Shown here piece after piece: positions 17,335-25,471 of a DNA stretch of 64,000 nt. The first letter of the stretch is position 1; each line of letters begins with the position of its first letter. The position numbers were made by a program, and so were the translations under genes. The notes beneath the pieces are model-generated. The model did no database searches and was not told where the DNA came from. It saw only the letters and a list, made by a program, of their open reading frames with translations. Source of the DNA: Streptacidiphilus jeojiense (GTDB taxonomy: Bacteria; Actinomycetota; Actinomycetes; Streptomycetales; Streptomycetaceae); contig NZ_JOEH01000014.1 of assembly GCF_000719095.1 (NCBI RefSeq), forward strand, positions 124,001 to 188,000, given 5' to 3'.

Positions 17335-18093
17335 ATGGACCGGCTCAGGGGCAAGGTGGCACTGATCACCGGCGGCGAGAGCGGCATCGGCCTGGCGACC
17401 GCCCGATTGTTCAGCGCCGAGGGCGCGCTGGTCCACCTGGTCGGCCTGGACCGGGAGCGGCTGCGCGCCGCCGTGGCCGAGCTCGGCACCGAGCGCGCGG
17501 CCTGCTCGGTCGCCGACGTCACCGACGAGAGCGCCGTCCGGGCCGCCGTGCGCACCGCGCTGGAGCGCTTCGGCGGCCTGGACGTGGTGTTCAGCAACGC
17601 CGGTGTCAGCGGTCCGGTCGCGCCGATCACCGAGTACCCGACCGAGGCGTTCCGCCGGGTCCTGGACGTGCACGTGCTGGGCGCGTTCCTGGTGCTCAAG
17701 CACACCCTGCCGGTGCTGGCCGACGGCGGCAGCGTCATCATCAACTCCAGCGTCGTCGGCCTCACCTCGGATCCGGGCATCGCCGGCTACGCGAGCGCCA
17801 AGCACGCCCAGGTCGGCCTGGCGCGGACGGCCGCCAAGGAGGCCGCCGCCCGCGGCATCCGGGTCAACACCATCCACCCCGGACCCACCGAGACCCCGTT
17901 CCAGGCCGCGATCGAGACCGCGGCGACCGGGCTGCCGCCGGCCGCCGCCGCCTCCGCGTTCGAGCAGCTGATCCCGCTGCGCCGGCACGCCTCCGCGGAG
18001 GAGATCGCCGCCTCGGTGCTCTACCTGGCCGGCCCCGACTCCCGCTTCGTCACCGGGACCGCCCTGCGCGTGGACGGCGGCATGAGCATCTGA
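17335..18093 (+). CDS. Short-chain dehydrogenase/reductase (SDR), classical type
   Basis: A 252-residue NAD(P)-dependent oxidoreductase. TGGESGIG binds the dinucleotide, SNAGVSG is the NAG structural motif, the catalytic Ser is in INSSVVG, and YASAK gives Tyr and Lys. Ends with VTGTALRVDGGMSI. Its position as the last gene of the ABC importer suggests it oxidises the imported sugar or polyol; glucose/polyol dehydrogenases are the closest functional class. The classification is sure, the substrate is inferred. Ribosome site GGGG seven bases before ATG. Confidence 0.9.
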   Translation: MDRLRGKVALITGGESGIGLATARLFSAEGALVHLVGLDRERLRAAVAELGTERAACSVADVTDESAVRAAVRTALERFGGLDVVFSNAGVSGPVAPITEYPTEAFRRVLDVHVLGAFLVLKHTLPVLADGGSVIINSSVVGLTSDPGIAGYASAKHAQVGLARTAAKEAAARGIRVNTIHPGPTETPFQAAIETAATGLPPAAAASAFEQLIPLRRHASAEEIAASVLYLAGPDSRFVTGTALRVDGGMSI

Positions 18094-18143
18094 CGCCGGG
18101 TCCGACCGTCGGGTCTCCGGGAGCCCCGCCGGGAACGCCTGGT

Positions 18144-19622
18144 TCAGTTCGCGCGGTCCTCCTGGGCGATGTGTTCCTTGGGCCGGAAGACCGCCAGGTA
18201 CAGCAGGCCGACGGCGGCGACGATGCCGACCGAGAGCGGGACCAGCCAGCGTTCGAAGAAGGTGGTGCCGTTGGGCGGGGTCTTGATGGACAGGACCACG
18301 ATCGCGGTGACGCCGTAGAGCAGGCCTGCGATGTTGACCGGCCAGCCCCAGCGGCCCAGCGTGAACGAGCCTGCGGGCTTCCAGCCCTTGGCGCGGCCGA
18401 TGATCGAGGCCAGTACCACCGACTGGAAGCCGACGTAGATGCCGACCACCGAGAAGGTGATGACCCGGGTGACCGTGGCGGAGGGCAGGAAGGCGAGCCC
18501 GGCCGGAATGATCGCGGTCACGGCGGTGGCCGCCGGGGGCATGTGGAAGGTGGGATGCAGCCTGGACAGGGTCCGGTGGCCGACGATCACGCCGTCGCGG
18601 GCGTAGGAGTAGACCAGGCGGGTGGCCGCGGCCTGGATGGCCAGGGTGCAGGAGACGAAACCGATCACGATCATGGTGAGCGCGAACTTGCTGCCCACGC
18701 TGCCCAGCGAGGCCGCCAGCACGTCCTCCAGGGGGGTGGCGGCCTTGCCGCTGACGACCGCTCCGAAGTCCGGGACCGCCAGGACCAGGCCGAGGGTGAG
18801 GATCACCGTCGCGACCGCGCCGACGCCCAGCGTCATGCCCATCGCACGGGGGACCTTGCGGGAGGGGTCCTTGACCTCCTCGGCGATGTCGCCGCAGGCC
18901 TCGAAGCCGTAGAAGATCCACACCGCGAAGAGGCAGGAGGCCAGGAAGGCGCCGGTGTAGCCGCCGGTGGCGCCCGCGCCGGAGGTGTGCATGATGACGG
19001 TGATGCTCTGCTTGTGGTGGAACAGCAGCAGGTAGAGACCTATGCCGACGGTTCCCACCACCTCGGCGGCAACACCGATGTTGGCGACGAAGGCCAGTCG
19101 GCGGACCCCGAGCAGGTTCACCACCGCGCAGAGCAGGATCACCACGACCGTGGTGATGATCCGGTTGGTGTCGGTGACGGCGTAGCCGAGCAGTGGTCCC
19201 GCGTAGGTGGTGATCGGGTAGGCCACCGAGGTGATGGTGACCAGCAGCGCCCAGGTGTACATCCACCCGGACATCCAGGCGTACTTGGGGCCGACCAGGC
19301 GCTTGGCCCACTGGTAGATGCCGCCGGCCAGCGGGTACTGCGAGGAGACCTCGGCGAAGGCCAGCAGCACCAGGCCCTGTCCGACCAGCACGAGCGGGAT
19401 GGTCCAGAAGAACGAGGGACCGCCGGTGGCGAGTCCGTAGTCGAAGACCGAGTAGACGCCGACCAATGGGGACAGGTAGGTGAAGCCGACGGCGAAGTTG
19501 GACCACAGTCCCAGCGCGCGGGTCAGCTTCTGGGTGTAGCCGAGGGAGGCGAGTTGGGCTGCATCGGCGGCGTCCTGGGCATCGTGCTGTGTGCCCTTGG
19601 TGCCGGATGGTGCGAGTGACAT
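18144..19622 (-). CDS. APC superfamily amino acid/amine permease
   Basis: A 492-residue, 12-helix permease of the amino acid-polyamine-organocation superfamily. Helix 1 includes GLWSNFAVGFTYLSP and the consensus FYGFEACGDIAEEVKDPSRKVPRAM is split here as FYGFEACGD and EEVKDPSRKVPRA, typical of the amino-acid/GABA/choline subgroup (BAT1-like). It probably imports an amino acid, GABA or a small amine by H+ or Na+ symport. The gene is divergent from a GntR regulator and is preceded by the shared motif at 19686-19700, 64 bases upstream. Confidence 0.9.
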   Translation of the reverse strand: MSLAPSGTKGTQHDAQDAADAAQLASLGYTQKLTRALGLWSNFAVGFTYLSPLVGVYSVFDYGLATGGPSFFWTIPLVLVGQGLVLLAFAEVSSQYPLAGGIYQWAKRLVGPKYAWMSGWMYTWALLVTITSVAYPITTYAGPLLGYAVTDTNRIITTVVVILLCAVVNLLGVRRLAFVANIGVAAEVVGTVGIGLYLLLFHHKQSITVIMHTSGAGATGGYTGAFLASCLFAVWIFYGFEACGDIAEEVKDPSRKVPRAMGMTLGVGAVATVILTLGLVLAVPDFGAVVSGKAATPLEDVLAASLGSVGSKFALTMIVIGFVSCTLAIQAAATRLVYSYARDGVIVGHRTLSRLHPTFHMPPAATAVTAIIPAGLAFLPSATVTRVITFSVVGIYVGFQSVVLASIIGRAKGWKPAGSFTLGRWGWPVNIAGLLYGVTAIVVLSIKTPPNGTTFFERWLVPLSVGIVAAVGLLYLAVFRPKEHIAQEDRAN

Positions 19623-19685
19623 CGGCGGATCGTGCCTTTCGCATGGTGCTTCTCAGGGGGAGAGCGCTACCGGGGAGGAGCGCGG

Positions 19686-19722
19686 GGCAAAACCTATGAA
19701 GCCATAGTTCATATGGCAATGG
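19686..19722. promoter_or_regulatory. Shared amine-regulon operator/promoter, copy 1
   Basis: The first 15 bases, GGCAAAACCTATGAA, are identical to 25383-25397; a second block (GGCAATGG at 19715-19722 versus GGCTATGG at 25413-25420) extends the match over about 37 bases. TATGAA-N7-TTCATA (19695-19713) and GCCATA-N5-TATGGC (19701-19717) are overlapping dyads. Both copies lie between a minus-strand transporter and a plus-strand regulator, in the same orientation. Confidence 0.6.
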
Positions 19723-19797
19723 TTCTGTGCTGTGAATCTGTTTCGTGATGGAATGCTGGTCGGCAGGATCCGTGGCGAAGGGACGACTGAGGCAGCC

Positions 19798-20544
19798 GTG
19801 AACCGTCTATCCAGTGCGGCCCGTCGCGCTGTCTTCGCACCGCTCGACACCGAGGCCCGGGTCGAGGCGGTGGCCCGGCGCCTGGGGGACGCCATCGTGC
19901 TCGGCCTGCTGGTCGACGGCGAGCAGTTGCCCGGCGAGAGCGACCTGGCAGGACAGCTGGGCGTCGCCACGGTGACCCTGCGCGAGTCGCTGATGGCACT
20001 GCGGCAGCAGGGCCTGGTCGCGACCCGGCGCGGCCGCGGCGGCGGGACCTTCGTCCGCGCCCCCGCCGACACCCTGAACGAACGCCTGACCCAGCGTCTG
20101 CTCGCGCACACCGTCGAGGAGTTGCGCGATCTGGCCGACCACTACGCTGCCGTCGCCGGGGGCATCGCCCGGCTCGCCGCCGAGCGGGCCGACTCCCCCG
20201 ACCTGGACGCACCCCGGCGCTCGCTCCAGGACTTCGCCGACGCCCAGGACCCGACCGCCCGCGCCCGCATCGACGGCCGGCTGCACGTCGAGCTCGCCGC
20301 GGCCGCCCAGTCGGCCAGGCTCACCCGCGAGGAGATCCGGCTGCAGACCGAGATCGGGCCGCTGCTCAGCCTCCCGTTCGCCGACGACGAGGCGCACGGG
20401 ACCGCCGACCGGCAGCACCGCCAACTGCTCGACGCCATCGGGGCCGCCGACCCGGCGCGGGCCCGCGGCGTGGCCGAGGAACACATCCACGGTGGAGTGC
20501 GACGGCTGATCGAACTGAGGCTGAAGGGGGCACGGGCATCGTGA
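19798..20544 (+). CDS. GntR/FadR-like transcriptional regulator
   Basis: About 248 residues: a winged HTH (residues 20-85: GEQLPGESDLAGQLGVATVTLRESL split as LPGESDLAGQLGV and TVTLRESLMALRQQGL) and an FCD-type helical effector domain with histidines in DRQHRQLLDAI and AEEHIHGG that could hold a metal or carboxylate ligand. GTG 19798, with GAGG just upstream, is preferred; GTG 19732 or ATG 19753 would extend it. Divergent from the APC permease, which it likely regulates; translationally coupled to the Cache-domain gene. Confidence 0.85.
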   Translation: MNRLSSAARRAVFAPLDTEARVEAVARRLGDAIVLGLLVDGEQLPGESDLAGQLGVATVTLRESLMALRQQGLVATRRGRGGGTFVRAPADTLNERLTQRLLAHTVEELRDLADHYAAVAGGIARLAAERADSPDLDAPRRSLQDFADAQDPTARARIDGRLHVELAAAAQSARLTREEIRLQTEIGPLLSLPFADDEAHGTADRQHRQLLDAIGAADPARARGVAEEHIHGGVRRLIELRLKGARAS

Positions 20545-21293
20545 GCGAGACCCGTTCGCAGGAGGTCGTCGACCGTGCTGTGACCGACGCCGTCGCCCAG
20601 GTCAGCGACATGCTGGAGACCGTGTTCGCGGCGGTGGAGGAGATCCGCGGCAGGTCGCAGGAGCTGGTGGCGCGGATCGGCGGGCGTGGCCGCGGTCCGG
20701 TCTCGGCCGACCTGGCCGGGCTGCGGCCGCTGCTGCGCGCCCGGCTTGCCCGGGACAGGGGGCTGGTGTCGGGGGCGGGCTTCGTCGCCGCGCCCGGGCT
20801 GCTCACCGACGTCCCGGCCTGGCTGGAGTGGTGGCAGACGCACGCGGACGGCAGCGTCCGGCCGATGCTGCTGGACCTGGACCCGAGGACCTCCGCCTAC
20901 TCCGACTACACCCACTGGGACTGGTACGCCCTCCCCCGCGACACCGGAGAGCGCTCCGTTTCCGGGCCCTACGTCGACTACCTGTGCTCCGACGAGTACA
21001 GCCTGACCCTGGCCGCACCGGTGCTCGTGAACGGCGTCTTCGCCGGAGTGGCGGCCGCCGACGTCTACCTCCGGCACTTCGAGGACGCGGTCGGCCCGGC
21101 CCTGCGTCGCATCGAGGGTGCCGCCTTCCTGGTCAACCCGCGCGGCCGGGTCGCCGCCTCCAACAGCGCCACCCAGCTGGCCGGCTCGCTGGTCCGCGAC
21201 CCGGTCGCCGCCGCGGCCCGCGGCGAACTGCGGCTGCACCCCTGCGGGGCGATCCCGCTGTCCCTGGTGACCCGGCCGGTGACCGGACCCTGA
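20541..21293 (+). CDS. Soluble Cache-domain sensor-like protein
   Basis: A 250-residue protein with a helical start (residues 1-60) and a Cache/PAS-like ligand domain: WLEWWQTH, SAYSDYTHWDWYALPRD, GPYVDYLCSDEYSLTLAAPV, GVFAGVAAADVYL. Cache domains with Trp, Tyr and Asp at these positions bind amino acids or amines in chemoreceptors and kinases. Here there is no signal peptide, membrane helix, kinase or methyl-accepting part. GTG overlaps the GntR stop (GTGA), so the two are co-translated; it may act as a co-sensor of the GntR protein. Function is inferred. Confidence 0.7.
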   Translation: MSETRSQEVVDRAVTDAVAQVSDMLETVFAAVEEIRGRSQELVARIGGRGRGPVSADLAGLRPLLRARLARDRGLVSGAGFVAAPGLLTDVPAWLEWWQTHADGSVRPMLLDLDPRTSAYSDYTHWDWYALPRDTGERSVSGPYVDYLCSDEYSLTLAAPVLVNGVFAGVAAADVYLRHFEDAVGPALRRIEGAAFLVNPRGRVAASNSATQLAGSLVRDPVAAAARGELRLHPCGAIPLSLVTRPVTGP

Positions 21294-21318
21294 ACCGCTG
21301 CCGGGCACCCGGCGCCGG

Positions 21319-22122
21319 TCAGCGCAGCACCTCCCCCGACAGCCGCTGCGCCAGGTAGACCGGAACGATCGACAGCACGATCAGCAGCGCCGCGACGACG
21401 TCCACGATCGGACCCTGGTCGGGACGGGCCAGATTGTCGAAGATCCACAGCGGCAGGGTCTGCGTCCCGGGTCCCGCGGTGAAGGTGGTGACCACGATCT
21501 CGTCGAAGGACAGCGCGAACGCCAGCAGAGCGCCGGCGAACAGCGCGCTGCGCACGGCGGGCAGGGTGACGTACCAGAAGGTCTGGAAGGTGTGCGCGCC
21601 CAGGTCCGCCGACGCCTCCTCGGCCGTGGGTGCCAGCCGCCGCAGTCTGGCGGCCACGTTGTTGAACACCACCACGATGCAGAAGGTCGCGTGGCCCACG
21701 ACCACGGTGAACAGCCCGAAGCCGATTCCGAGCGGCGTGAGCACGGTACGGAACGCCGCGTTCAGGGCGATCCCGGTGACGATCCCGGGCAGGGCGAGCG
21801 GCAGGATCAGCAGGAAGGAGACCGCCTGCCTGCCGAAGAACCGGTACCGGGTGACCGCGAAGGCCGCCATGGTGCCGAGCACCACGGCGATCGCGGTCGC
21901 CCCCAGCCCGGCCTTGAGCGAGGTGTAGAGGGCCTCACGCAGCCCGGTCTCCTGCCAGGCCGCCGTCCACCAGCGGGTGCTGAGCCCCGAGGGCGGCCAG
22001 GCGAAGGAGCGCGAGGCGTTGAAGGAGTTGACCAGCACCAGCGCCAGCGGCACGTAGATGACGGCCAGCCCCAGCGCCATGGCCAGCCGCAGGGCGACCC
22101 GGGCGCCACGGGACAGTTCCAT
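21319..22122 (-). CDS. Polyamine-type ABC transporter permease (PotC-like)
   Basis: A 267-residue permease with six helices. The EAA coupling motif appears as EEASADLGAHTFQTFWYVTLP, split EEASADLGAH and FWYVTLPAV. The N-terminal helix LAVIYVPLALVLVNSFN and the segment FALSFDEIVVTTFTAG are hallmarks of PotC/PotI. It is the last gene of the A-D-B-C operon, 14 bases after the PotB-like gene, with GGGGAG eight bases before ATG. With PotB it forms the channel for spermidine, putrescine, or a related amine. Confidence 0.9.
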   Translation of the reverse strand: MELSRGARVALRLAMALGLAVIYVPLALVLVNSFNASRSFAWPPSGLSTRWWTAAWQETGLREALYTSLKAGLGATAIAVVLGTMAAFAVTRYRFFGRQAVSFLLILPLALPGIVTGIALNAAFRTVLTPLGIGFGLFTVVVGHATFCIVVVFNNVAARLRRLAPTAEEASADLGAHTFQTFWYVTLPAVRSALFAGALLAFALSFDEIVVTTFTAGPGTQTLPLWIFDNLARPDQGPIVDVVAALLIVLSIVPVYLAQRLSGEVLR

Positions 22123-22135
22123 CCGGTTTCTCCCC

Positions 22136-23002
22136 TCACAGGTTGTCGAGTGCGCCGGTGCGGCGCACGGCGAGCAGGTAGCCGACGATGATCAGTACCG
22201 GCACGCAGGACACGGCCGCGGCCAGCGGCAGGTTGAGCGTGACGTTGGAGGCGATGACGTTGCCGAGCATCTGCGTGGTGCCGCCGACGATCTGCACCGT
22301 GAGGTAGTCGCCCAGGCTCAGCGAGAAGGTGAAGATCGAGCCGGCGATCACCGCCGGCTTGACCAGCGGCAGCACCACCCCCACGAAGGTCCGCCAGGGC
22401 CTGGCGCCCAGGTCCCCCGAGGCGGCGAGCAGGCTGTCCGGCAACTGCTCGAAGGCCGTGTACAACGGAAGGATCATGTACGGAAGCCACAGGTAGGACA
22501 GCACGATCACCACTGCCGGTATCCCGAAGCCGGGCGAACCTCCGCCGAACGGCGCGGCGATCCAGTCGATGACGCCGCCGTGACTGAGCATCACCCACCA
22601 GGCGTAGGCCTTGACCAGGTACCCGGCCCAGAGCGGGGTCAGCACCGCCACCAGCAGCAGGCGACGGCTGCGCGGCCTGGCCACCCTGGCCATGTAGAAG
22701 GCCATCGGGAAGGCGATCACGGCGTCGATCAGCGTCACCGCAGCGGCGATGCCCAGCGTGCGCAGGGCGACGTTGCGGTAGAGCGGATCGGTGAGCACCG
22801 TACGGAAGTTGTCGGTGTTCCAGAGGTAGTCGATGTTGGAGGTGAACTCGTTGGTCGTCCAGAAGGCGGAGACCAGGAGCACCACGAGCGCGCCGAGGTA
22901 GGCCAGCGCGAGCCAGGCCATGGGCGCGGAGATCAGCGCTGCCAGGCGCAGGCGGGGGCGGCGGTGCAGCGCCCCCGCCAGCCTGCGGACGGGTGGGGTC
23001 AT
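22136..23002 (-). CDS. Polyamine-type ABC transporter permease (PotB-like)
   Basis: A 288-residue six-helix permease. Coupling motif SGDLGARPWRTFVGVVLPLV and the FSLSLGDYLTVQIVGG segment are typical of PotB/PotH. The ATG overlaps the stop of the binding-protein gene (ATGA), so translation is coupled. Its leading residues are basic, orienting the N terminus inside. Confidence 0.9.
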   Translation of the reverse strand: MTPPVRRLAGALHRRPRLRLAALISAPMAWLALAYLGALVVLLVSAFWTTNEFTSNIDYLWNTDNFRTVLTDPLYRNVALRTLGIAAAVTLIDAVIAFPMAFYMARVARPRSRRLLLVAVLTPLWAGYLVKAYAWWVMLSHGGVIDWIAAPFGGGSPGFGIPAVVIVLSYLWLPYMILPLYTAFEQLPDSLLAASGDLGARPWRTFVGVVLPLVKPAVIAGSIFTFSLSLGDYLTVQIVGGTTQMLGNVIASNVTLNLPLAAAVSCVPVLIIVGYLLAVRRTGALDNL

Positions 23003-24228
23003 CAGCCCTTGATCTCGTTCCACGCGGTGACCCACTGGGCGTAGGTGGTGCAGTCGTTCTTGCCGCTGCCGTCCAGGCAGAGCTTGGTCGGGGTGTTCCA
23101 GTAGTAGACGTTCTTCCAGTAGCTCTCGTCGGCGGCGTGGTAGTCGGCGCAGAAGCTGGGGTTGTCGGTGATCAGCGCGCAGGCCTTGGAGTTGGCCGGC
23201 GCCTCGCCGAAGTACTCGGCCACCTCGGCGTTGACCTTGGGCGAGACGATGTAGTTCATCCACTGGTAGGCGCAGTTGGGGTGTGCGGCCTTGGCCGCGA
23301 TCATCCAGGTGTCGGACCAGCCGGTGGCGCCCTCGCTGGGCAGGATCGCCTTGGTCTTCACCTTGCCGTCGGCGGCCACGGCCTGCTGGATGACCTCCCA
23401 GGTGGTGCCGAGCAGGTCGTCCCCGGAGTCGAAGGCGGCCTGCTCCTTGGTGTAGTCGCTCCAGTACGAACCGACCTGCTGCTTCTGGACCTTGAGCAGG
23501 TCGGTCGCGGCGGTCAGCTGGGCCTGGGTGAGTGCGTAGGGGTTCTTGATGCCCAGTTCGGGCTTGGTCTTCATCAGGTACAGCGCGGCATCGGCGATGT
23601 AGATCGGGTCGTCGTAGGCGGTGATGTGCCCGGTGTAGGGCGAGCTGGGTGAGAACACCGCGGACCAGGAGGTGGGGGCTGGGGTGACCTTGGCGGTGTT
23701 GTACATCAGCAGGTTGGCGCCGCGCCCGTGCGGGATGCCGTAGGCGACGCCGTTGACCGAGTTCCACGGCTGGTTCTTCAGTGCCGGGTAGATGTCGGCG
23801 TAGTTGGGCACCAGGGCGGTGTTCACCGGGGCCACGTTGCCGCCGGCGATCAGTCGCAGGGTGGCGTCGCCGGAGGCCGAGACGGTGTCGTACTGGCCGG
23901 TCTTCATCAGCGCGACCATCTCGTCGGAGGTGCCCGCGACCTTGACGTTGACCTTGCAGCCGGTCTGCTTGGTGAAGGCGGAGACCCAGTCCACGGTCTT
24001 GCTGTCCTGGCCGTACTCGACGTAGCCGGCCCAGGCCACGATGTTGACCACGCCCTCGCCGGGGCCCAGCGACTTCTGCATGGGGATGTTCGGCGGTGTG
24101 AAGCCGGCGGTGGAAGTCGTCCCTCCGCTGCTGGTCGGTGTGGCCGAACAGGCGGCGGCGAGCAGCAGGGTCGACGCGACGACCAGCCCGCGCACGGTCC
24201 GGGATCTGGGGGAACGGTAGGCGTTCAT
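23002..24228 (-). CDS. Polyamine-type ABC transporter binding lipoprotein (PotD/PotF family)
   Basis: A 408-residue lipoprotein: basic start, hydrophobic core, lipobox LAAAC (Cys near residue 26). The mature domain is a type-2 binding fold with VNIVAWAGYVEYG (the PotD N-lobe motif W.GY), AGTSDEMVALMKTGQYD, and YGIPHGRGANLLMYN. PotD family members bind spermidine or putrescine, and some bind GABA or other amino acids. Six cysteines in the C-terminal third suggest disulfides, unusual for E. coli PotD. GAGGG seven bases before ATG. Confidence 0.9.
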   Translation of the reverse strand: MNAYRSPRSRTVRGLVVASTLLLAAACSATPTSSGGTTSTAGFTPPNIPMQKSLGPGEGVVNIVAWAGYVEYGQDSKTVDWVSAFTKQTGCKVNVKVAGTSDEMVALMKTGQYDTVSASGDATLRLIAGGNVAPVNTALVPNYADIYPALKNQPWNSVNGVAYGIPHGRGANLLMYNTAKVTPAPTSWSAVFSPSSPYTGHITAYDDPIYIADAALYLMKTKPELGIKNPYALTQAQLTAATDLLKVQKQQVGSYWSDYTKEQAAFDSGDDLLGTTWEVIQQAVAADGKVKTKAILPSEGATGWSDTWMIAAKAAHPNCAYQWMNYIVSPKVNAEVAEYFGEAPANSKACALITDNPSFCADYHAADESYWKNVYYWNTPTKLCLDGSGKNDCTTYAQWVTAWNEIKG

Positions 24229-24236
24229 GGATGCCC

Positions 24237-25349
24237 TCACTGTGGGTTGTCGTTCGGCGTGGTGTTGCCGGGGCGGGCGCTGAGCCGGACGGTGTGCCGG
24301 CGCTGCCAGGCGAGCAGGACCGTGGAGCCGCGGTGCCGGGCCACGTCGGTGCTGGACTCCTCGACGTTCTGCCGCAGGGCGACCAGCCGGCCGCCGGCTT
24401 CGAGGTCGACCACGAAGCGGGTCAGCGCCCCGGCGTAGACGACCTCCACGATCGTTCCCGGGGCCGAGCACTCGTCGGGTCCGGCGGGATCGTCGGGGTG
24501 GGTGATCCGGATCTTCTCGGGGCGCACCGAGTAGAGGCCCGGCTCACCGAACACCTGGGCCGCCGCGTCGCCCTGGAGCAGGTTGGAGGTGCCCACGAAA
24601 CCGGCGACGAACTCGGTCGCCGGGTGCTCGTACACCTCGGCCGGGGTGCCCACCTGCTCGATGCGTCCCGCGTTGAAGACCGCGATCCGGTCGCTCATGG
24701 TGAGCGCCTCGTCCTGGTCGTGGGTGACGAAGACGAAGGTGATCCCGGCCTCGCGCTGGATCTGCTTGAGCTCGATCTGCATCTCCAGGCGCAGCTTGAG
24801 GTCCAACGCGCCCAGCGGCTCGTCCAGCAGCAGCACCGAGGGCCGGTTGACCAGCGCCCGGGCCAGGGCGACGCGCTGGCGCTGGCCACCGGACAGTTCG
24901 GCGGGCCGCCGGGCGGCGAAGTCCTCCAGCCGCACGGCGGCCAGCGCCTCGGCGGCCCGCCGGGTGCGCTCGGCCCTGGGGACGCGCTTCACCTTCAGGC
25001 CGTACTCCACGTTCTGACGTACCGACAGGTGCGGGAACAGGGCGTAGTCCTGGAAGACGGTGTTGACGTCGCGGTCGAAGGGCGCGAGCCGGGTGACGTC
25101 CGTGCCGCCGAGCAGCACCCGCCCGCCGGTCGGCTCCTCGAAGCCGGCGATCATGCGCAGCACGGTGGTCTTGCCCGACCCCGAGGGGCCGAGCATCGAG
25201 AAGAACTCGCCGGCCCTGATCTCCAGGTCGATGCCGTCGACGGCGCGAACGGCACCGAAGGCCTTGGTCACCCCAGACAGGGCGACCGCGGACGGGACTG
25301 GTGGACCGGCTGCGGATGCGCCGGTGCTGGGAGGTGGGCTGTCCGTCAC
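24237..25349 (-). CDS. Polyamine-type ABC transporter ATPase (PotA-like)
   Basis: A 370-residue ATPase: Walker [11 protein letters not shown]-loop FQDYALFPH, signature [15 protein letters not shown], Walker [13 protein letters not shown], switch His in [10 protein letters not shown], then a TOBE-type C-terminal regulatory domain ([10 protein letters not shown]). First gene of the operon. GTG 25349 is chosen because GAGGA lies six bases upstream and because it leaves the shared promoter motif (25383-25420) outside the gene; an ATG at 25430 would run through that motif. Confidence 0.93.
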   Translation of the reverse strand: MTDSPPPSTGASAAGPPVPSAVALSGVTKAFGAVRAVDGIDLEIRAGEFFSMLGPSGSGKTTVLRMIAGFEEPTGGRVLLGGTDVTRLAPFDRDVNTVFQDYALFPHLSVRQNVEYGLKVKRVPRAERTRRAAEALAAVRLEDFAARRPAELSGGQRQRVALARALVNRPSVLLLDEPLGALDLKLRLEMQIELKQIQREAGITFVFVTHDQDEALTMSDRIAVFNAGRIEQVGTPAEVYEHPATEFVAGFVGTSNLLQGDAAAQVFGEPGLYSVRPEKIRITHPDDPAGPDECSAPGTIVEVVYAGALTRFVVDLEAGGRLVALRQNVEESSTDVARHRGSTVLLAWQRRHTVRLSARPGNTTPNDNPQ

Positions 25350-25382
25350 GCTGGTCCTCGGGGTCGGGTGGCGGCTGGTGAT

Positions 25383-25420
25383 GGCAAAACCTATGAACCC
25401 AGATGACAATTCGGCTATGG
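25383..25420. promoter_or_regulatory. Shared amine-regulon operator/promoter, copy 2
   Basis: GGCAAAACCTATGAA at 25383-25397 exactly repeats 19686-19700, with a second matching block GGCTATGG at 25413-25420. It lies 34 bases upstream of the PotA-like gene and about 50 bases upstream of the divergent PucR gene, so it can serve both directions. Confidence 0.6.
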
Positions 25421-25458
25421 ATGGCCGCACGGACTTCCCGGCCGCCGTTGTGCACGCA

Positions 25459-25464
25459 TACAGT
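25459..25464 (+). promoter_or_regulatory. -10 element of a leaderless promoter (PucR gene)
   Basis: TACAGT lies seven bases before ATG 25472, with no ribosome site between, so the transcript should start at the initiation codon. Confidence 0.5.
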
Positions 25465-25471
25465 CCGCGCC

